In this document: piece by piece, positions 37,848-49,844 of the stretch
Numbering within the stretch: the stretch's first letter is position 1
How the letters are laid out: each line of letters opens with the position of its first letter
Assembly (NCBI GenBank): GCA_030063045.1
Contig: JAQSEB010000153.1
Coordinates: forward strand, 362,902 to 426,901
Source: Pratylenchus scribneri
Lineage: Eukaryota > Nematoda > Chromadorea > Rhabditida > Pratylenchidae
DNA length: 64,000 nt
Reading direction: 5' to 3'
The notes under the pieces: generated by a model
Seen by the model: the letters and a program-made list of their open reading frames with translations, nothing else
What the model was told of the DNA's origin: nothing
Database searches by the model: none
Position numbers and translations under genes: made by a program

Positions 37848-39061
37848 TCATTCCTCTGGTAATTGTTTTGATGGATCCGATCCCCACAGAATTTCCTCGG
37901 ATTGTTCCACTGATTGAAGGACATTTTTTGCTGAATCACTGTTCGCTGCAAGCATGTGCACGGCTACGGCTAAGCCACGGTTAGCCGCGGCTACGGGCGG
38001 CTAACGGCTACGAATTTTGAAAATTGGACGGCTACGGGGCGGCTAACGGCTATGACTCCATAGCCGTGGCTAGCCGCGAAATAGCCGTCATGTACAAATT
38101 TTAAAAATCTTTTCATAAAATTCCTTCTATTATGAATTATTATTTTTTATTTCCAAAATTTGCATTAATTTTAAATTTTTTTGTTGAAATTTTCCAAATT
38201 TTCCCCTCCTCGGCCATTTTGATCTAATATTTTCTCTAAAAGGGGCCATTTTGGATTTTGAGCTAACTTGTAATCTTATTTTTAAGTCCAAATTATTCAA
38301 ATAATACAAATTGGGTTAAATGTAGCCTTATATTACACTACAACATTTTTAAAACATGAAATTTTTGAATTTTTGTAATGTCAAACATTAAATATAATCT
38401 TTATTTCTGAAAATATTATTTTGTATATTCACTTTTGGAAAAAAACGGTTTTATTTGGTTAAAATTTAAATTTTTTTATTATTTTTGTCGAAAAATTTTT
38501 TTTCAAAAATACGGCTATAATCGCGGCTAGCCGCGGGCGGGCGGCTATGAAATTTGAAAAAAACACGCGGATACTGGCGACTACGGCTATGAAATGCCGC
38601 GGCCCGCGGCTATAAAGCGGCTGCGGCTATAGAAAATTGTAGCCTTGCACATGCCTGGTTCGCTGCTGATCATTTTATCACCCGATTTCCAGAAAATTTT
38701 TTCTCCTTCTACCTCACCAATTTCATCTTTCTCATTTTTGGACGATCCACCAAGCACCAATTTCGGCAATAGTTTCCATCTTTGATGAATGACTCAATTT
38801 TTTGGTTCCAATATGGTCAGGATTTAATAAAATTTCCTCTGACTCCACAACATCCTCATTTTTCATTTTCAAACAATTTTCATTTATTTTAGGCTCTTTT
38901 AAATTTTCAAGAATATTTTTCGGTATTTTCATCTCCATTTTGCCCTCTTTCTTTGATGAACTCGATTCAGTAATAATTTCTTGTTTATTGTCAAGTATAA
39001 GTTTCTTTGGTGGTTCTTCATCCTTTAATTTTATTCCAATTTTCTCCTCATCGAGACGCAT
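37848..39061 (-). pseudogene. Acidic coding remnant split by a transposon
   Basis: Minus-strand segments 39061-38780, 38769-38660 and 37948-37848 are Glu/Lys/Ser-rich and coding-like (KDEEPPKKLILDNK; GGSSKNEKDEIGEVEG; LQSVEQSEEILWGSDP) but lie in different frames. The element at 37949-38657 is inserted between the last two. VESEEILLNPD and VEQSEEILWGSDP look like repeats of one unit, reminiscent of the acidic tail of family member 2. The 5' end runs into a relic of the GACGCGTCTC repeat at 39055. Parent gene unknown. Confidence 0.55.
37949..38657. mobile_element. 709-bp hAT-like non-autonomous element
   Basis: Ends CAAGCATGTGCACGGCTACG and, complemented, CAGGCATGTGCAAGGCTACA form terminal inverted repeats. 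Subterminal blocks are dense in short GC-rich words (CGGCTA, GCCGCGGCTA) in both orientations. A perfect 8-bp direct repeat GTTCGCTG flanks it (37941-37948, 38658-38665). The 8-bp duplication, CA(G/A)GC ends and subterminal repeats fit hAT. The middle is AT-rich without a transposase. Confidence 0.9.
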
Positions 39062-39270
39062 ATAATAGTTTATAAATTACCAAATTTGGCCAAAAATTAA
39101 AGAGTTTAAAGCAAAAAATACTTTAAATATAGGTTAAAAGATTTAATACCTTTTAATTTTGACCCAGACCATTACAAATTATATACCAATCGACGCGTCT
39201 CAATGAGTCTACTATTGATAAAAGTTTATAGGTCAAAAAACGGTTTCTGATTTTTTAGAGTAAATTTAAA
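39050..39270. repeat. Relic of the GACGCGTCTC inverted-repeat family
   Basis: Contains ATCGAGACGC, TTAAAGAGTTTAAAG and the complementary AATCGACGCGTCTCAATGAG, the core of the elements at 27976 and 57549. The outer ends and any target duplication are gone. Confidence 0.7.
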
Positions 39271-39817
39271 TTATAAATGTCCGATTTTCAAAACATTTCA
39301 ATCTAATGGGTTTCAAAATATAATGCACACTATATTTAATAAATTATAAATTTTAATTATCTTACAATTTATTTTTCCACTTATTACATCAACCAATCAT
39401 TTTGGTTAACATTATTATTCTTTTAGGAAAAAAATTTATGTTATGATTAGTCATTTTTCTTTCATCATCAATTAAATAGAATCCAACCAACCAAATTTAA
39501 TGATTCATTAAAAATAGAAATTTCCCATCCATTTATTTTATTATAAATTCATTCTAATTATGAAGCAAATTTTTTCATATATTTAATAAAATAATTATTT
39601 CGAAGTTAAAATTTTCCGTTGAATGCTATATTTATTTTAAAATAATATGCATTTTGAATTGTTTAACTTCCATCAGTTAAAATCTTCAAACTCAAGAAAT
39701 ATCCTGCCCATTGATATTCATAATAAAAATAATGCAAATTAAGAATTACATTAATTTTTTTCCTCCATTGAAGAATAAGTTAGATTCTATCACAAATATC
39801 AATATCCTCGTCTAAAA
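39271..39817. other. Spacer upstream of three-finger-like gene C
   Basis: AT-rich, no coding seen. Parts resemble the region upstream of gene A at 33880-34100. Confidence 0.45.
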
Positions 39818-40722
39818 ATGTACTTTTCTGGGAAGCTTGCTGCCATTCTCGGCTGCTTCATCCTTGCATCTATGCTCGGTTATGCTGCCAGTATATTATT
39901 ATTTCCAGTTCATTTATTTATTAATTAAATTAGCAGGTGTCAAATGCTGGGCTGGTGGTGAATTGGGCGAACCTAATTTCACTGGGTATCACGAGTATGA
40001 ATGCCCGACAGGAACAGTTGGATGCATCACACTTGATTGTAAATTTAGAATTGATTAAAAATGCATTTAAATGTCGTAATAATTTGCAGGCAAACATTCG
40101 TCACCTTTTTTCGCTAAAGGATGCAATCCATATGCTGCGGATTTTACGGAGGACCAATGCAAAGAACTCGCAACTTGCGATGATGATGTGACTAAGATCA
40201 AATATCCTGTCAACAAATGTACTTATTGCGCGGGCGATTTTTGCAATGGTAAAGGTAAGATAAATTAATTAAATAATAAATATAAATGAAAAAATCAATG
40301 GATTTAGATTTCATTAATTCCTAAAATTATTAGTAAGAAATTAATTGGTTAAAATTTAAAAATATTAAATTATTTATAAAATTTTAGTTATAATATTATT
40401 TTTATTTTTACTTAAAAATGAAAGTTTTTGTGGACTTGACTTAATTAAATTGCTTTCCACAATAATTTATAATTAAGACAGTCTACTAATATAATAATAG
40501 TAAGAAATAATGAATAAATTGATTCTATTTATAAATTACAATGCTCATATTTTTTTATTTATTAAGCGCCTAAGCCTATTCAAACTCCGCAAAACGAAGT
40601 GCCTATTACTGCCCCTCCTTCAAATCCAACTAGCGGAACGCCATCATTTGCTCCAGATGGACGTCTCATCATTGGAATGTTTTTTGTTGGAGTTGGCTTG
40701 CTTGCAATTATGGCTACTTAAA
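39818..40722 (+). CDS. GPI-anchored three-finger (Ly6)-like protein C
   Basis: Four exons: 39818-39890, 39937-40038, 40090-40254, 40567-40722, the same structure and phases as the gene at 34605. Leader MYFSGKLAAILGCFILASML; KCWAGGELGEPNFTGY, ECPTGTVGC, GCNPYAADFTEDQC and CTYCAGDFCN follow. Stalk and anchor: PIQTPQNEVPITAPPSN, then IIGMFFVGVGLLAIMAT. All eight or so cysteines line up with gene A. The stalk is shorter and lacks the poly-Pro run. AATAAA at 40761-40766. Intact by eye. Confidence 0.85.
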
Positions 40723-41228
40723 TTGGAGAAGAAAAGAAGAGAATGCCACATTGAATGGCTAATAAAATGGCAGCACGAAGCCTCTCCCATTTCAAACTAT
40801 TTTAAATAATTTTCGAAATTAATATTTCATTTTCAACATTCGGGGATAAAATTAAAAGACTAATTGGAAATATTATTTTTTTATCAAAAAGATAAAAAAA
40901 TCTTTTCCTTCGGCAGTGCTTAATAATAAATATCACATGAATTTTTCAAATTTTATAATCATTTTTAAATGGCAATCTTATAATTTACTCATGCTTATTT
41001 TATATCGCCTAATATTTTTTAAATTAATCTGGCATTTCCTTGAGTGAGATTAGCCTTTGCCCATATCAAAGATATGTATAGTTGAAATACAATTTTAATA
41101 ATCGAATTTTAATCCAATTAATTATTTCAAAGTCCACAAGAAATCAAATATAATTATACAAATCCCTCCATTCATATTCATGGTTTATTATCAACTTCAA
41201 ATTGCTTGAAGGATCAATGACAGCGCGT
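40723..41228. other. Convergent intergenic spacer
   Basis: Lies between the plus-strand three-finger-like gene and the 3' end of the minus-strand family member 4. It holds the AATAAA at 40761-40766 and otherwise AT-rich DNA without features. Confidence 0.5.
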
Positions 41229-44200
41229 TCAGCCCATATCTTCAACTCCCTTTTCCTTCGTTTTGTTCCCATTATTCGTGATATCTAAAAAAGTGGTCAC
41301 TTTAGTTTGGATTTTAAATGAAACAATATTATTTGATGATCATTTTGGTTATTAAATTTTTTTGCAATCTAATTTCTAGAGATGGAATCTATTTGGATTT
41401 TTGTCCATGTCGATTTTCAGTTTTTTTTTTTTGTAAAAGAAAATTCGACTGTTAATTTTTTGGCACTCATTGATTTTCTGATATTGAAGATATCGATTCC
41501 ATCTTTGGTTTTAGCTTTTTAAAGATATTTTTATATAAAACTGATTTTCGAAACCAAAAAATAATAGCTTAATGGAAAATGTTTGAAGTAAATTCAGTTT
41601 CAAATAATTATTTAAAAAAATGTCAAATTTAGTAAAATATGGTTTTACATAAATATAGTTTTTGATCATATTGGTTAAATAGACAAACACACTATAAAAG
41701 GGGGCTTCAGAAATTATGTTAAATTTACTTTTTAATGGATTTCCTTTCAAATTTGAAGCAGCATTAACATCGCCAATGCTTTGAACACCCAATGCATTTT
41801 GCACAAATCCTTCTAGTATTTCTTTGGCTAGAAAATATTAATCAAAAAATATATTCCATCATTTTAAATTAACAAGTTTATTTGCATTCAATAATTTTAG
41901 AGAATTATAAAAATATTGAAATTGATAAAAATTATATTAAGTACTAACTTATTTGTACTATATCGATAAACTTAGCCTGATTTCGATGAGACGCTTAAAT
42001 TGATTTTGTTTTGGTTGGTAATCATTTCTAACTTTATTTTTTGAAACATATTAAAAAATGATTCATAATTAATATTGTAATGATATTATTATTATAATTA
42101 GACAAAAATTTATTTCTCAACACTTTTTATTTGAAATTTTTTTTAACTTACTATCATGAAAAAAGAGCTTTGGCAATTTCATCACATTCCCATCGCATTC
42201 GAAAATAAGCTGTGAGATCACAATCTGAAATATAGATAAAAATCTAAAAATTGTATTCACGCATTAATTAATTACCTTTGTATTTTTTGGCAGATTTGAG
42301 ACATGAATATCCACCGCTTCTTTATGCGAGAATGTTTGACTGTATTGAATAAAATCGGCACTTGTCAATGAATTTGTGATCCCACTTGTATGTTTGAACG
42401 ATTCCTGGAGCGAGCAAAATTATTATAATTATTGTAGTTAAAGAAAAAATACTGCCAAATGCCTAATGTTAATGAATAATGAGGAATTAGAGAAAAAAAA
42501 TATTGAAAATAAGACGCGACAGCTATGCAAAAATTTTATATAAATTTTTTATAACCAGATTTTATAAAATCTATCATATCTTTAGCATATACACTATTTA
42601 AAATATATATTTTTTTGATAAATAAATAAAAATTTATGCGGCATATTTGTATTATTAATCTTTAAAAATATTACGAAAGGAAAGAATTTTATGAAAGAAT
42701 GATTGTTTATACATATATTATATATGGTGCAAAAATCAAAAAAATCCTATTCCTATTATAAATTGAAACTAAAATTTGAATTATTTTTTATTTTATCATA
42801 AAATTTAAAACAACCATCATACTGCGTGAAGTTGATACATGATTGAAAGCACGATTCGAATTATTATCAATCTCGTATTTGCCCCCTCCTTCCGTTTTTT
42901 GCTCTCTATTCCCATGCTCTTTATTTGCATCAATATTACCATGGACATTAATAGCTAGAATTAGATGAATTTAATTTGGCGAAGCATTTTTGAGTTTTGG
43001 CATAAAAAATAAAATTTTTAAAATTAATTTTAATTATAAATGTCTGGAGAAGAAAAATTTTTGAATAAATAATTTAAAAATAAAATTAACTTAAATTACA
43101 CATATTTAAATTTTTTTAAAATTTTTCAACCTCGTTTATGACGGCGGGCAGCAACAACATTTTCATTTTTCGCAAATAATTTATCTTCCTCATTTTTAAT
43201 TGCATTTGTCCAAGCTTCAGTTTCGATAGCTATTTAAAAAATATATATATTAAAATTATTAAGTTTGATTATATTTTTGTCCTAATTAAAATAAATTAAT
43301 TAGAGAAAGAATCATTAGAATTTAAAGGGAATTGAAAAAAATAATATTGTATTGTAAATAACGTTAAAATAAAAAGGCCAAAGTAGAAAATTTTCATTTT
43401 TGGCCATAGTATTCCAATCATTTATTTTAATTGTCAAATGTTGCAAAAACGAATTTAAGCTATATATGCAAAAGTTTTATTAGTGGCTAACAATATAGCT
43501 GACTGAGTTGAGATACTAATATTAGACATTTGGAAATGTGGATGAACAAAATTTGGCTAATAAATATAATTGAATATATTTTTAAAGAAAATAAAATTCT
43601 TATCGAATATTGTTATTAGATTTAAAAATATTTTTATTTAATTTTAAAAGATATTCACCTCGTTTATGTCGTCGCACAAATTGAGACGGACTATCATCAC
43701 CATGCTTCATTTTTAAATCCACTCTTGTAGCAATATCTCCACCGGTACTTCTAAGTATTAAAATGAAGTTAAATCTTTAAATATTTTTTAAATTAATGGT
43801 AAAATTGGATCATAGGGCCCAGACTCGAAATCATACAAATGATATACCATTCGACGCGTCTCATCAAGCTGAGTGTGAAAATATGAAAAATTTATACTCG
43901 CGAGCACTTTTGGCCAAGTTATGGCCATTACAAAGGATTTTCCTGTAAAAGTGAAGGGTCCCCCCTATGGGTCGAAAATTTTCAAATTTTATTTTCGGAC
44001 ATATTATACCTCAATCGACGCGTCTCGATTAGCTGAGCATGAATCTGCCATCGGTTTCGCATAAAACTCAAAAATAAGAAAGTTATGGCCATTTTAGTCT
44101 CGCTGAAATGTGTTGGAACTGCGGAGGTAATGTAAGAAGGGACTCCGGAGTGGCGTAGCCGTAGCTCCGACCCGGACCGCGGAGCGGTCCGGCGGCGAGC

Positions 44201-47200
44201 TTAGCGAGCGCTAGCGAGCTAAGTGAGCCGTGAGGAGCGAAGGCGGAGCACACGTAGGAGTCCCTTCTGAAATGCCCACCGGAGCAGTTTCAACACAAAT
44301 TTCTTTGTGCAACTGCAACTTTTTTATTTTTGAGTTTTATGCGAAACTAATGATAAATTCGCATTCTGCTCGTCGAGGCGCGTCGATTGAGCTATTATAT
44401 GGCTTTACAAATTTTTTGCGAATTTTCGACCCATAGGGGGGACCCTTCACTTTTTCGATTTTCAAATGGCCAGAACTTGGCCCAAAGTGCGAGCGAGTCA
44501 AAAATTTTTGTATATTCTGACTCAGCTCGTTGAGCTCTATCGATTGGTATATCATTTGCATGATTTAGAGCCTGGGCCCTATGATCCTATTTTTCCAAAT
44601 TAATTAATCAAACCTGATTTTTTCGTTCCACCAATATGAATTATTGAACATGGAATATTCAGCTTCATATTCTGCCCAACTACTTGGAATTCTTACACCC
44701 TCCGGCAATTGTTGGAAAAATTCATTGGTCAATTTCTGTCCGCGCGGCAATTTGATACCTTCTTTTGGCAGTTTTGGCGGTTCGGGATTTAAAAAATCTT
44801 TGGAGGACACATCAGTTGGCATCAAAGCACGCGTTCGATCAATTGTAGTGGACAAGGAACCACCAAAAGATGGGGGCACTAGATTTTGCATTCTTGCGGT
44901 CAATTCCTCAATCTTTTCGGCTCCCTTATTAACAACTTCCATCAAATCGGTGCCAAATTCGCCAAACATTTCTGTGGCCCCATTTCTCGAACGGGCCATC
45001 AAACTGGCCAGGCCCAGTCCCACTTGGCCTGTTTTTTGTTCCAATAAATCTTGGGCCAATTTAATTTGCTCATTCAATTTTTCCTTTTGATTTGGTATTC
45101 CTTCCGGTGCTAATTGTGGAAATCTTGTCGTCTCTCCGGCCGGAGCAGGAGTTGCTGCTGGACCATTAATGGCTGTATCTATTTGAGTTTTCACATAAGC
45201 ACTTCCAGAATCTAATCCTTGTTGAACGAAAGCATTCCCGGCTTCGATGCTTTTATTTACAGCTGTTTTACCAACATCCTTTAAAATATCCCATGCACTT
45301 TGTGTTTTTTCCGCTTTTTTCTTTTTTTCATCTGTCAACGGGCCTTGTGACTTTTTTTCCGCTTCTTTCGTTATATTCTTGCCAGCATTTTGATTCACAG
45401 CTTTTTTCCCATTCTCTTGTCCAGTCTTCTCTCCGCTTCCATCAGTCGTATTGTTGGCCTCATTGGATTTATTTTGATCACTTTTGCTATACCCAATATT
45501 TGCAGATACGCCACCTCCATAATAATGTTTTGTTTCTGTTGTATTTTGACTAACATGGCTGCTCGCATTCACACTGGTGGTTGCATTACTATTCTCAAGT
45601 TTTGTTTCATTCATTTCTTTTGTGGTTTTCTTTCTCAAATCTTCTTTCTCCATTCTCCGAAGCATCTCAACCAAATCTTCTTGTCCATGGTCATTGCGAT
45701 GGATGTTGCCATTTTCGAAGGTGTACATCAAATCCAATTCAACATCACTGGCTTCGGTGACAGCAATATCCTCGAAATAGGTCCGGCATTTTTTCATACG
45801 ATTTCCGTGCTAAAATTTTTTTTATCGAATTTAAAATTAAACAAATTTTGTAACGATTTTAACTTAAAAATGCTTTTTTACATAAATTTTTTTATTTATG
45901 ATTAAATTAATTCTTTTATAATTTGCAAACAGAATATCACATCATAAAAAAAACTGACAAATTTCCCCCAATCAAAAAATCATTTTTATGAGAAATTAAA
46001 AATCAGAAAATTCAAATCTTGACATATAAAATTAATTTTTTACCTTTAATAATTTTTCAAATATTATGTAATGTATTTTTGTATTCTTAAAAATAAAATA
46101 TATACTCACAATTTCAACCATCATTTGGCAATCTTCACTATGTATTGTCTTAATAATTTGGAGTTCATTATAGGATCGTTTAAAGTCCATATAGAGCATC
46201 CAGAATCCACGATGGTCAGAAAAATATTCTTGTGGTTCAGGAATGATAAAATCTTCTTGCATTGTTTTTTCTCCATAAGTTTTCCCTTTATAACGGAAAG
46301 AAGCTTGCTTCAACATTTTTCCATTTGAATTCACTAAATACGAGCGAAAACTTTGACGATCGCCAATTTGTAGCATCACTTGACCATTTTTCGGTATTTC
46401 GAAATAATATCTGCAATAGAGTATCATTTTGTATTATTATGATTAATAAAATGAACTTGAAACTATGAAAATTTTAAATTATTTTTGATACTAACCATTA
46501 AATCATTGTATTAATGAGCTATTTTTTTAAATTAGCATAAAACAATTCTTTTCCCTTATTTTTATTTTCTACTAGTATTTGCCAAATTTTTGAAATTCGC
46601 TGATTTTGTAAATTATCGAAACAATATAATTTTAGATAATTAGATGTTTTTAATATTTAATGAAAACATATGATGTTAATTTGTTTACTAAATATATTTA
46701 TCTATTGTTTCCGATTTTGATTTTCAAGACGACCCTTGAATTTTAAATGTTTTGATTATAGATTGCACTAAAGCTTAACCTATAACCCTTCGGTCACATA
46801 GCGCTTTATAAGTTCGACCGAAAAAGCTCAACTTTTTCAGTTCAACTTGATATGTGGTCACATAGAACCGACAGAAAAAGTTCAACTTTTAAAGTTCGAC
46901 TTGAAAATTGACGAAATTCGGTTGGGGTGGTCACATAGTGATGCCAAAAAAAGTTCAACTTTTAAAGTTCGACCGAAAAAGCTGGAAGATTCGGTTGGAG
47001 TGGTCACATAGAGAGAACCGAAAAAAGTTCGACTGAAAAAGCTGGACGATTCGGTCGAGATGGTCACATAGCAGCAATGAATGAATGGTCCTTTCATAGC
47101 ATAGAAAGAATAAAATAATTGTATTTTTAATTATATTTATTTTTGCGTTTTTAATAAATTTAATAAAAAAAAGGTGAAAAATAGCAATTCTGATGCAGAA

Positions 47201-49844
47201 AAAATTCCTCTTTTTATTGACATAAAAATTATTTTATTTTATCAAAAGTTGAATTAATTATAAAATTCATAAAATTTGGGGCCAATGTTCTATTAAAAAA
47301 TTTTAATATTTGTTAAAAAAAATTAAAATATAGCCTATCCGATGCAGAAAATTTTCCTCTCTTTAATGATATAAAGATCAATTAATTTTATGTTGAATGA
47401 AATTAATTATGGAATTAAAGAATCGTAAAAAAGGCTACAAATGCCATTTTAGTTTAGAAAATTTTATCTTTAAAAATACTAAATCATTTTATTAAAATTA
47501 TATATCATTCGAAAGCCCTGAAATAGCTCTATAAAATATCAAAAAATAAACCAGGAAAAAATTTTTGTTAAAAAGTTATGGTGCGTTAAACTTTAAGTGG
47601 CGAGCAATCACATGCACCCAAGAGAACGCGCCTTAACTTTTTAACAAAAAATTTTTCCCGATTTATTTTTTGGTATTTTATAGAGCTATTTCAGGGCTAT
47701 CGAATGGTATATAATTTTAATAAAATGGTTTAGTATTTTTAAAAATATGATTTTCCAAACTAAATTACCATTTGTGATATATTTTTCTGATTTTTAATTC
47801 GATAATTAATTTAATTCTAAATAAAATAAATCGATCTTTATATCATTGAAAAGAGGAAAATTTTCTGCATTGGATAGGCCTTATTTTAATTTTTTTTATT
47901 AATTTTATAATTATTTAATAAAATATTAGTTCCAAATTTTAGTAATTTTATAAATAATTCCACTTTTGATGAAATAAATTAATTTTTATGTCAATAAAAA
48001 GAGGATTTTTTTCTGCATCCGAATTATTATTTTTCATCTTTTTTAATTAAATTTATTTGGTATAATGATTTTATTTAATTATTTTATCATTAAATTCCAT
48101 TATTTTGCCTTTTTTGTTGCACTATTTCGTCGCAGAGAAAAAAAAAAGTTGAACTTTTCGGTTGTTTTCAAATTATTTTGAAAACTCAACTTGCAAGTTC
48201 AACCGAAAAGTTGGACCGAAAAAGCGCTATGTGACCAGAGGACGAGTTCGACCGAAAAAGTTGAACTTTTTCGGTTGAGCTTTTCGGTCGGGGTGGTCAC
48301 ATAATAAAAAAGTTTCACGTCAACTTTTTTCGGTTGAACTTTACAAGTTGAGATTTTTCGGTCGGGGTGGTCACATAGGAAGGCCAACTTTTTCGGTCGA
48401 ACTTTTGCAGTCGAACTTTACAAGTCGTTATGTGACCACAAAAAAGTCACGCAATCGAAAAAAGTTCGACCGAAAAAGCGCTATGTGACCGAAGGGTAAC
48501 TCAAACGATTCCTTTGAGGCGTTTAAAAGATTTCTGTTTCAGATTGATTTGAACAGTTTGAATAAGTAACAGTCTATTGATATTTGGGTCTTTAGACTGG
48601 TTTACATGTTCTAAACTGAATAAATGTGGCTCGAAAAATATTTCCATATTAAAATCGACTATGCTGAATCGAATGAACTATAAATTAATGCTCTTATGAT
48701 GCATAAAGTCGAGATATGATCATTTATCAGTATCACAAATTACAATTCTATCACTATATATATATTGGCATTGGAAATTAGAATCGGATAGCCAAAGAAT
48801 TGCTTTATATAGGTATTGAAGCGTTAGAAAATTAAAATCATCCTTATTTAGATCAAAAAATCATAAAACCATTTTATTTAGTTTCTCTTTGTTTGTATTC
48901 TTTTTATTTTAAATTTATATTATTATTAAATAATAAATTTACTCTTCTTTCACAATGCTCATCGTGAACATCAAAAAGCGCCATATAGTGAATTTATTTT
49001 CAAATTGCGATTCATTCCCAATTTTGACATTTTCTAAACCGGGAAATGCGACCACAGCCAAATTGAATCCATGAGTAGTTGGACTGTCCGTGGCGAGCAT
49101 GCATTGAAAGCCAACTTTTTGAGATGGACGACTCAAATCATCTTCTTTTTCGGAAACGAAATTTGTGACCCGAAATTCGTCACGAATGCTTGGGCCATCC
49201 AATTGACCCTCATAGCAAAATGTTATGCTAGTTTAATTATACAAATTATAATTTTAATATAAAAAAATAAACCCATAAAGACAAGAGCTGAGCATTTCTG
49301 CTTTGTCCTCGAGTGTCAAATTGGCTTTTCGGGAAATGCTTTTTATAGTATCCACTGTTTTCTCGTCTGGCACTTTAAGAGTGAAGAAAAAATGGACATT
49401 TGTACTGCATTTGGGCCAATACTTTTTATAGTCCAACACAATTGGGTTTGACACACCCGAAACAGACCCATTGAGCATTCTATTCATTTAATCGAGCGAA
49501 TTAATTATGTTTATAAAAACATACAAAATCCCAAATTTGTCGTAAAAGAACATTTTTGGGTCCTTCACTTCTTTCACTTTCATATTGTATTTTCCTTTTG
49601 TTGTATTTTTGAATGCATCTTTTTCTCCAGCAATTTCATCATCTTTAGTGTCGAGCTGCGGTTGTTCTTGATTTTGCCCCACTGATTTCAGGAAAACGCC
49701 ACTGCGCAGATTCGCAAATGGGTCATCCTTCTCCGTTGCATTTGGCACCAATTTTGGTGTTGCGGCACAAATTCCCTTGTGCTGGAAATGGAAGATTTCC
49801 AACAACAATGGACCGAACAAAAAAAGTTGAATAAAAATATTCAT
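41229..49844 (-). CDS. Large secreted protein, candidate aerolysin-like family, member 4
   Basis: Twelve exons: 49844-49525, 49479-49273, 49227-48943, 46410-46110, 45809-44614, 43750-43659, 43229-43131, 42954-42815, 42404-42276, 42224-42152, 41827-41729, 41284-41229. The ATG abuts a TTTTCAG acceptor. Leader MNIFIQLFLFGPLLLEIF. Shared N-terminal segments: GVSNPIVLDYKKY, ITFCYEGQLDG, MLQIGDRQSFRS, FWMLYMDFKRSY, CRTYFEDIA. Exon 5 is 1196 nt, with a ~340-residue insert not seen in the paralogues: polar Asn/Thr/Lys-rich, then predicted helix (IKLAQDLLEQKTGQ, MEVVNKGAEKIEELT). Exons 6 and 7 both end in RRHKRG, a furin-type site. The C-terminal exons match member 1 (DIHVSNLPKNTK, LIFECDGNVMKLP). Introns carry two palindromic elements. 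Pore-forming activity is only inferred from the C-terminal layout. Confidence 0.68.
43807..44587. mobile_element. Long palindromic element in an intron of family member 4
   Basis: Outer ends GGATCATAGGGCCCAG and CTGGGCCCTATGATCC are complementary, and inner words (GATATACCATTCGACGCGTC, GAAGGGTCCCCCCTATGGGT, AAAAATAAGAAAGTT and their complements) continue the inverted repeat almost to the centre. The core shares TCGACGCGTCTCG with the smaller MITEs. A GC-rich block sits at the centre. No clear target duplication found. Confidence 0.75.
44135..44268. mobile_element. GC-rich 134-bp block nested at the palindrome centre
   Basis: Bounded by AGAAGGGACTCC and its complement GGAGTCCCTTCT. The inside is very GC-rich, with hairpins such as CCGGACCGCGGAGCGGTCCGG and repeats of GCGAGC. 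The composition is foreign to the surrounding AT-rich element. It is probably a separate small insertion; no direct repeat flanks it. Confidence 0.6.
46786..48496. mobile_element. ~1.7-kb giant palindrome (foldback element)
   Basis: The two halves are inverted copies of about 850 bp meeting near 47620. Ends are CCCTTCGGTCACATAGCGCT and AGCGCTATGTGACCGAAGGG. Each end carries several tandem copies of a ~45-50-bp unit with AAGTTCGACCGAAAAAG and GGTCACATAG. The inner arms include CTGATGCAGAAAA and ATAGAGCTATTTCAGGGCT. The flanks share only TAA, a possible 3-bp duplication of the kind made by PIF/Harbinger elements. It lies in the 2.5-kb intron 46411-48942 of family member 4. Confidence 0.85.

Noticed and set aside
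44644..45905. Plus-strand frames of up to 171 codons
   Set aside because: Antisense shadows of the 1196-nt exon of the minus-strand family member 4.
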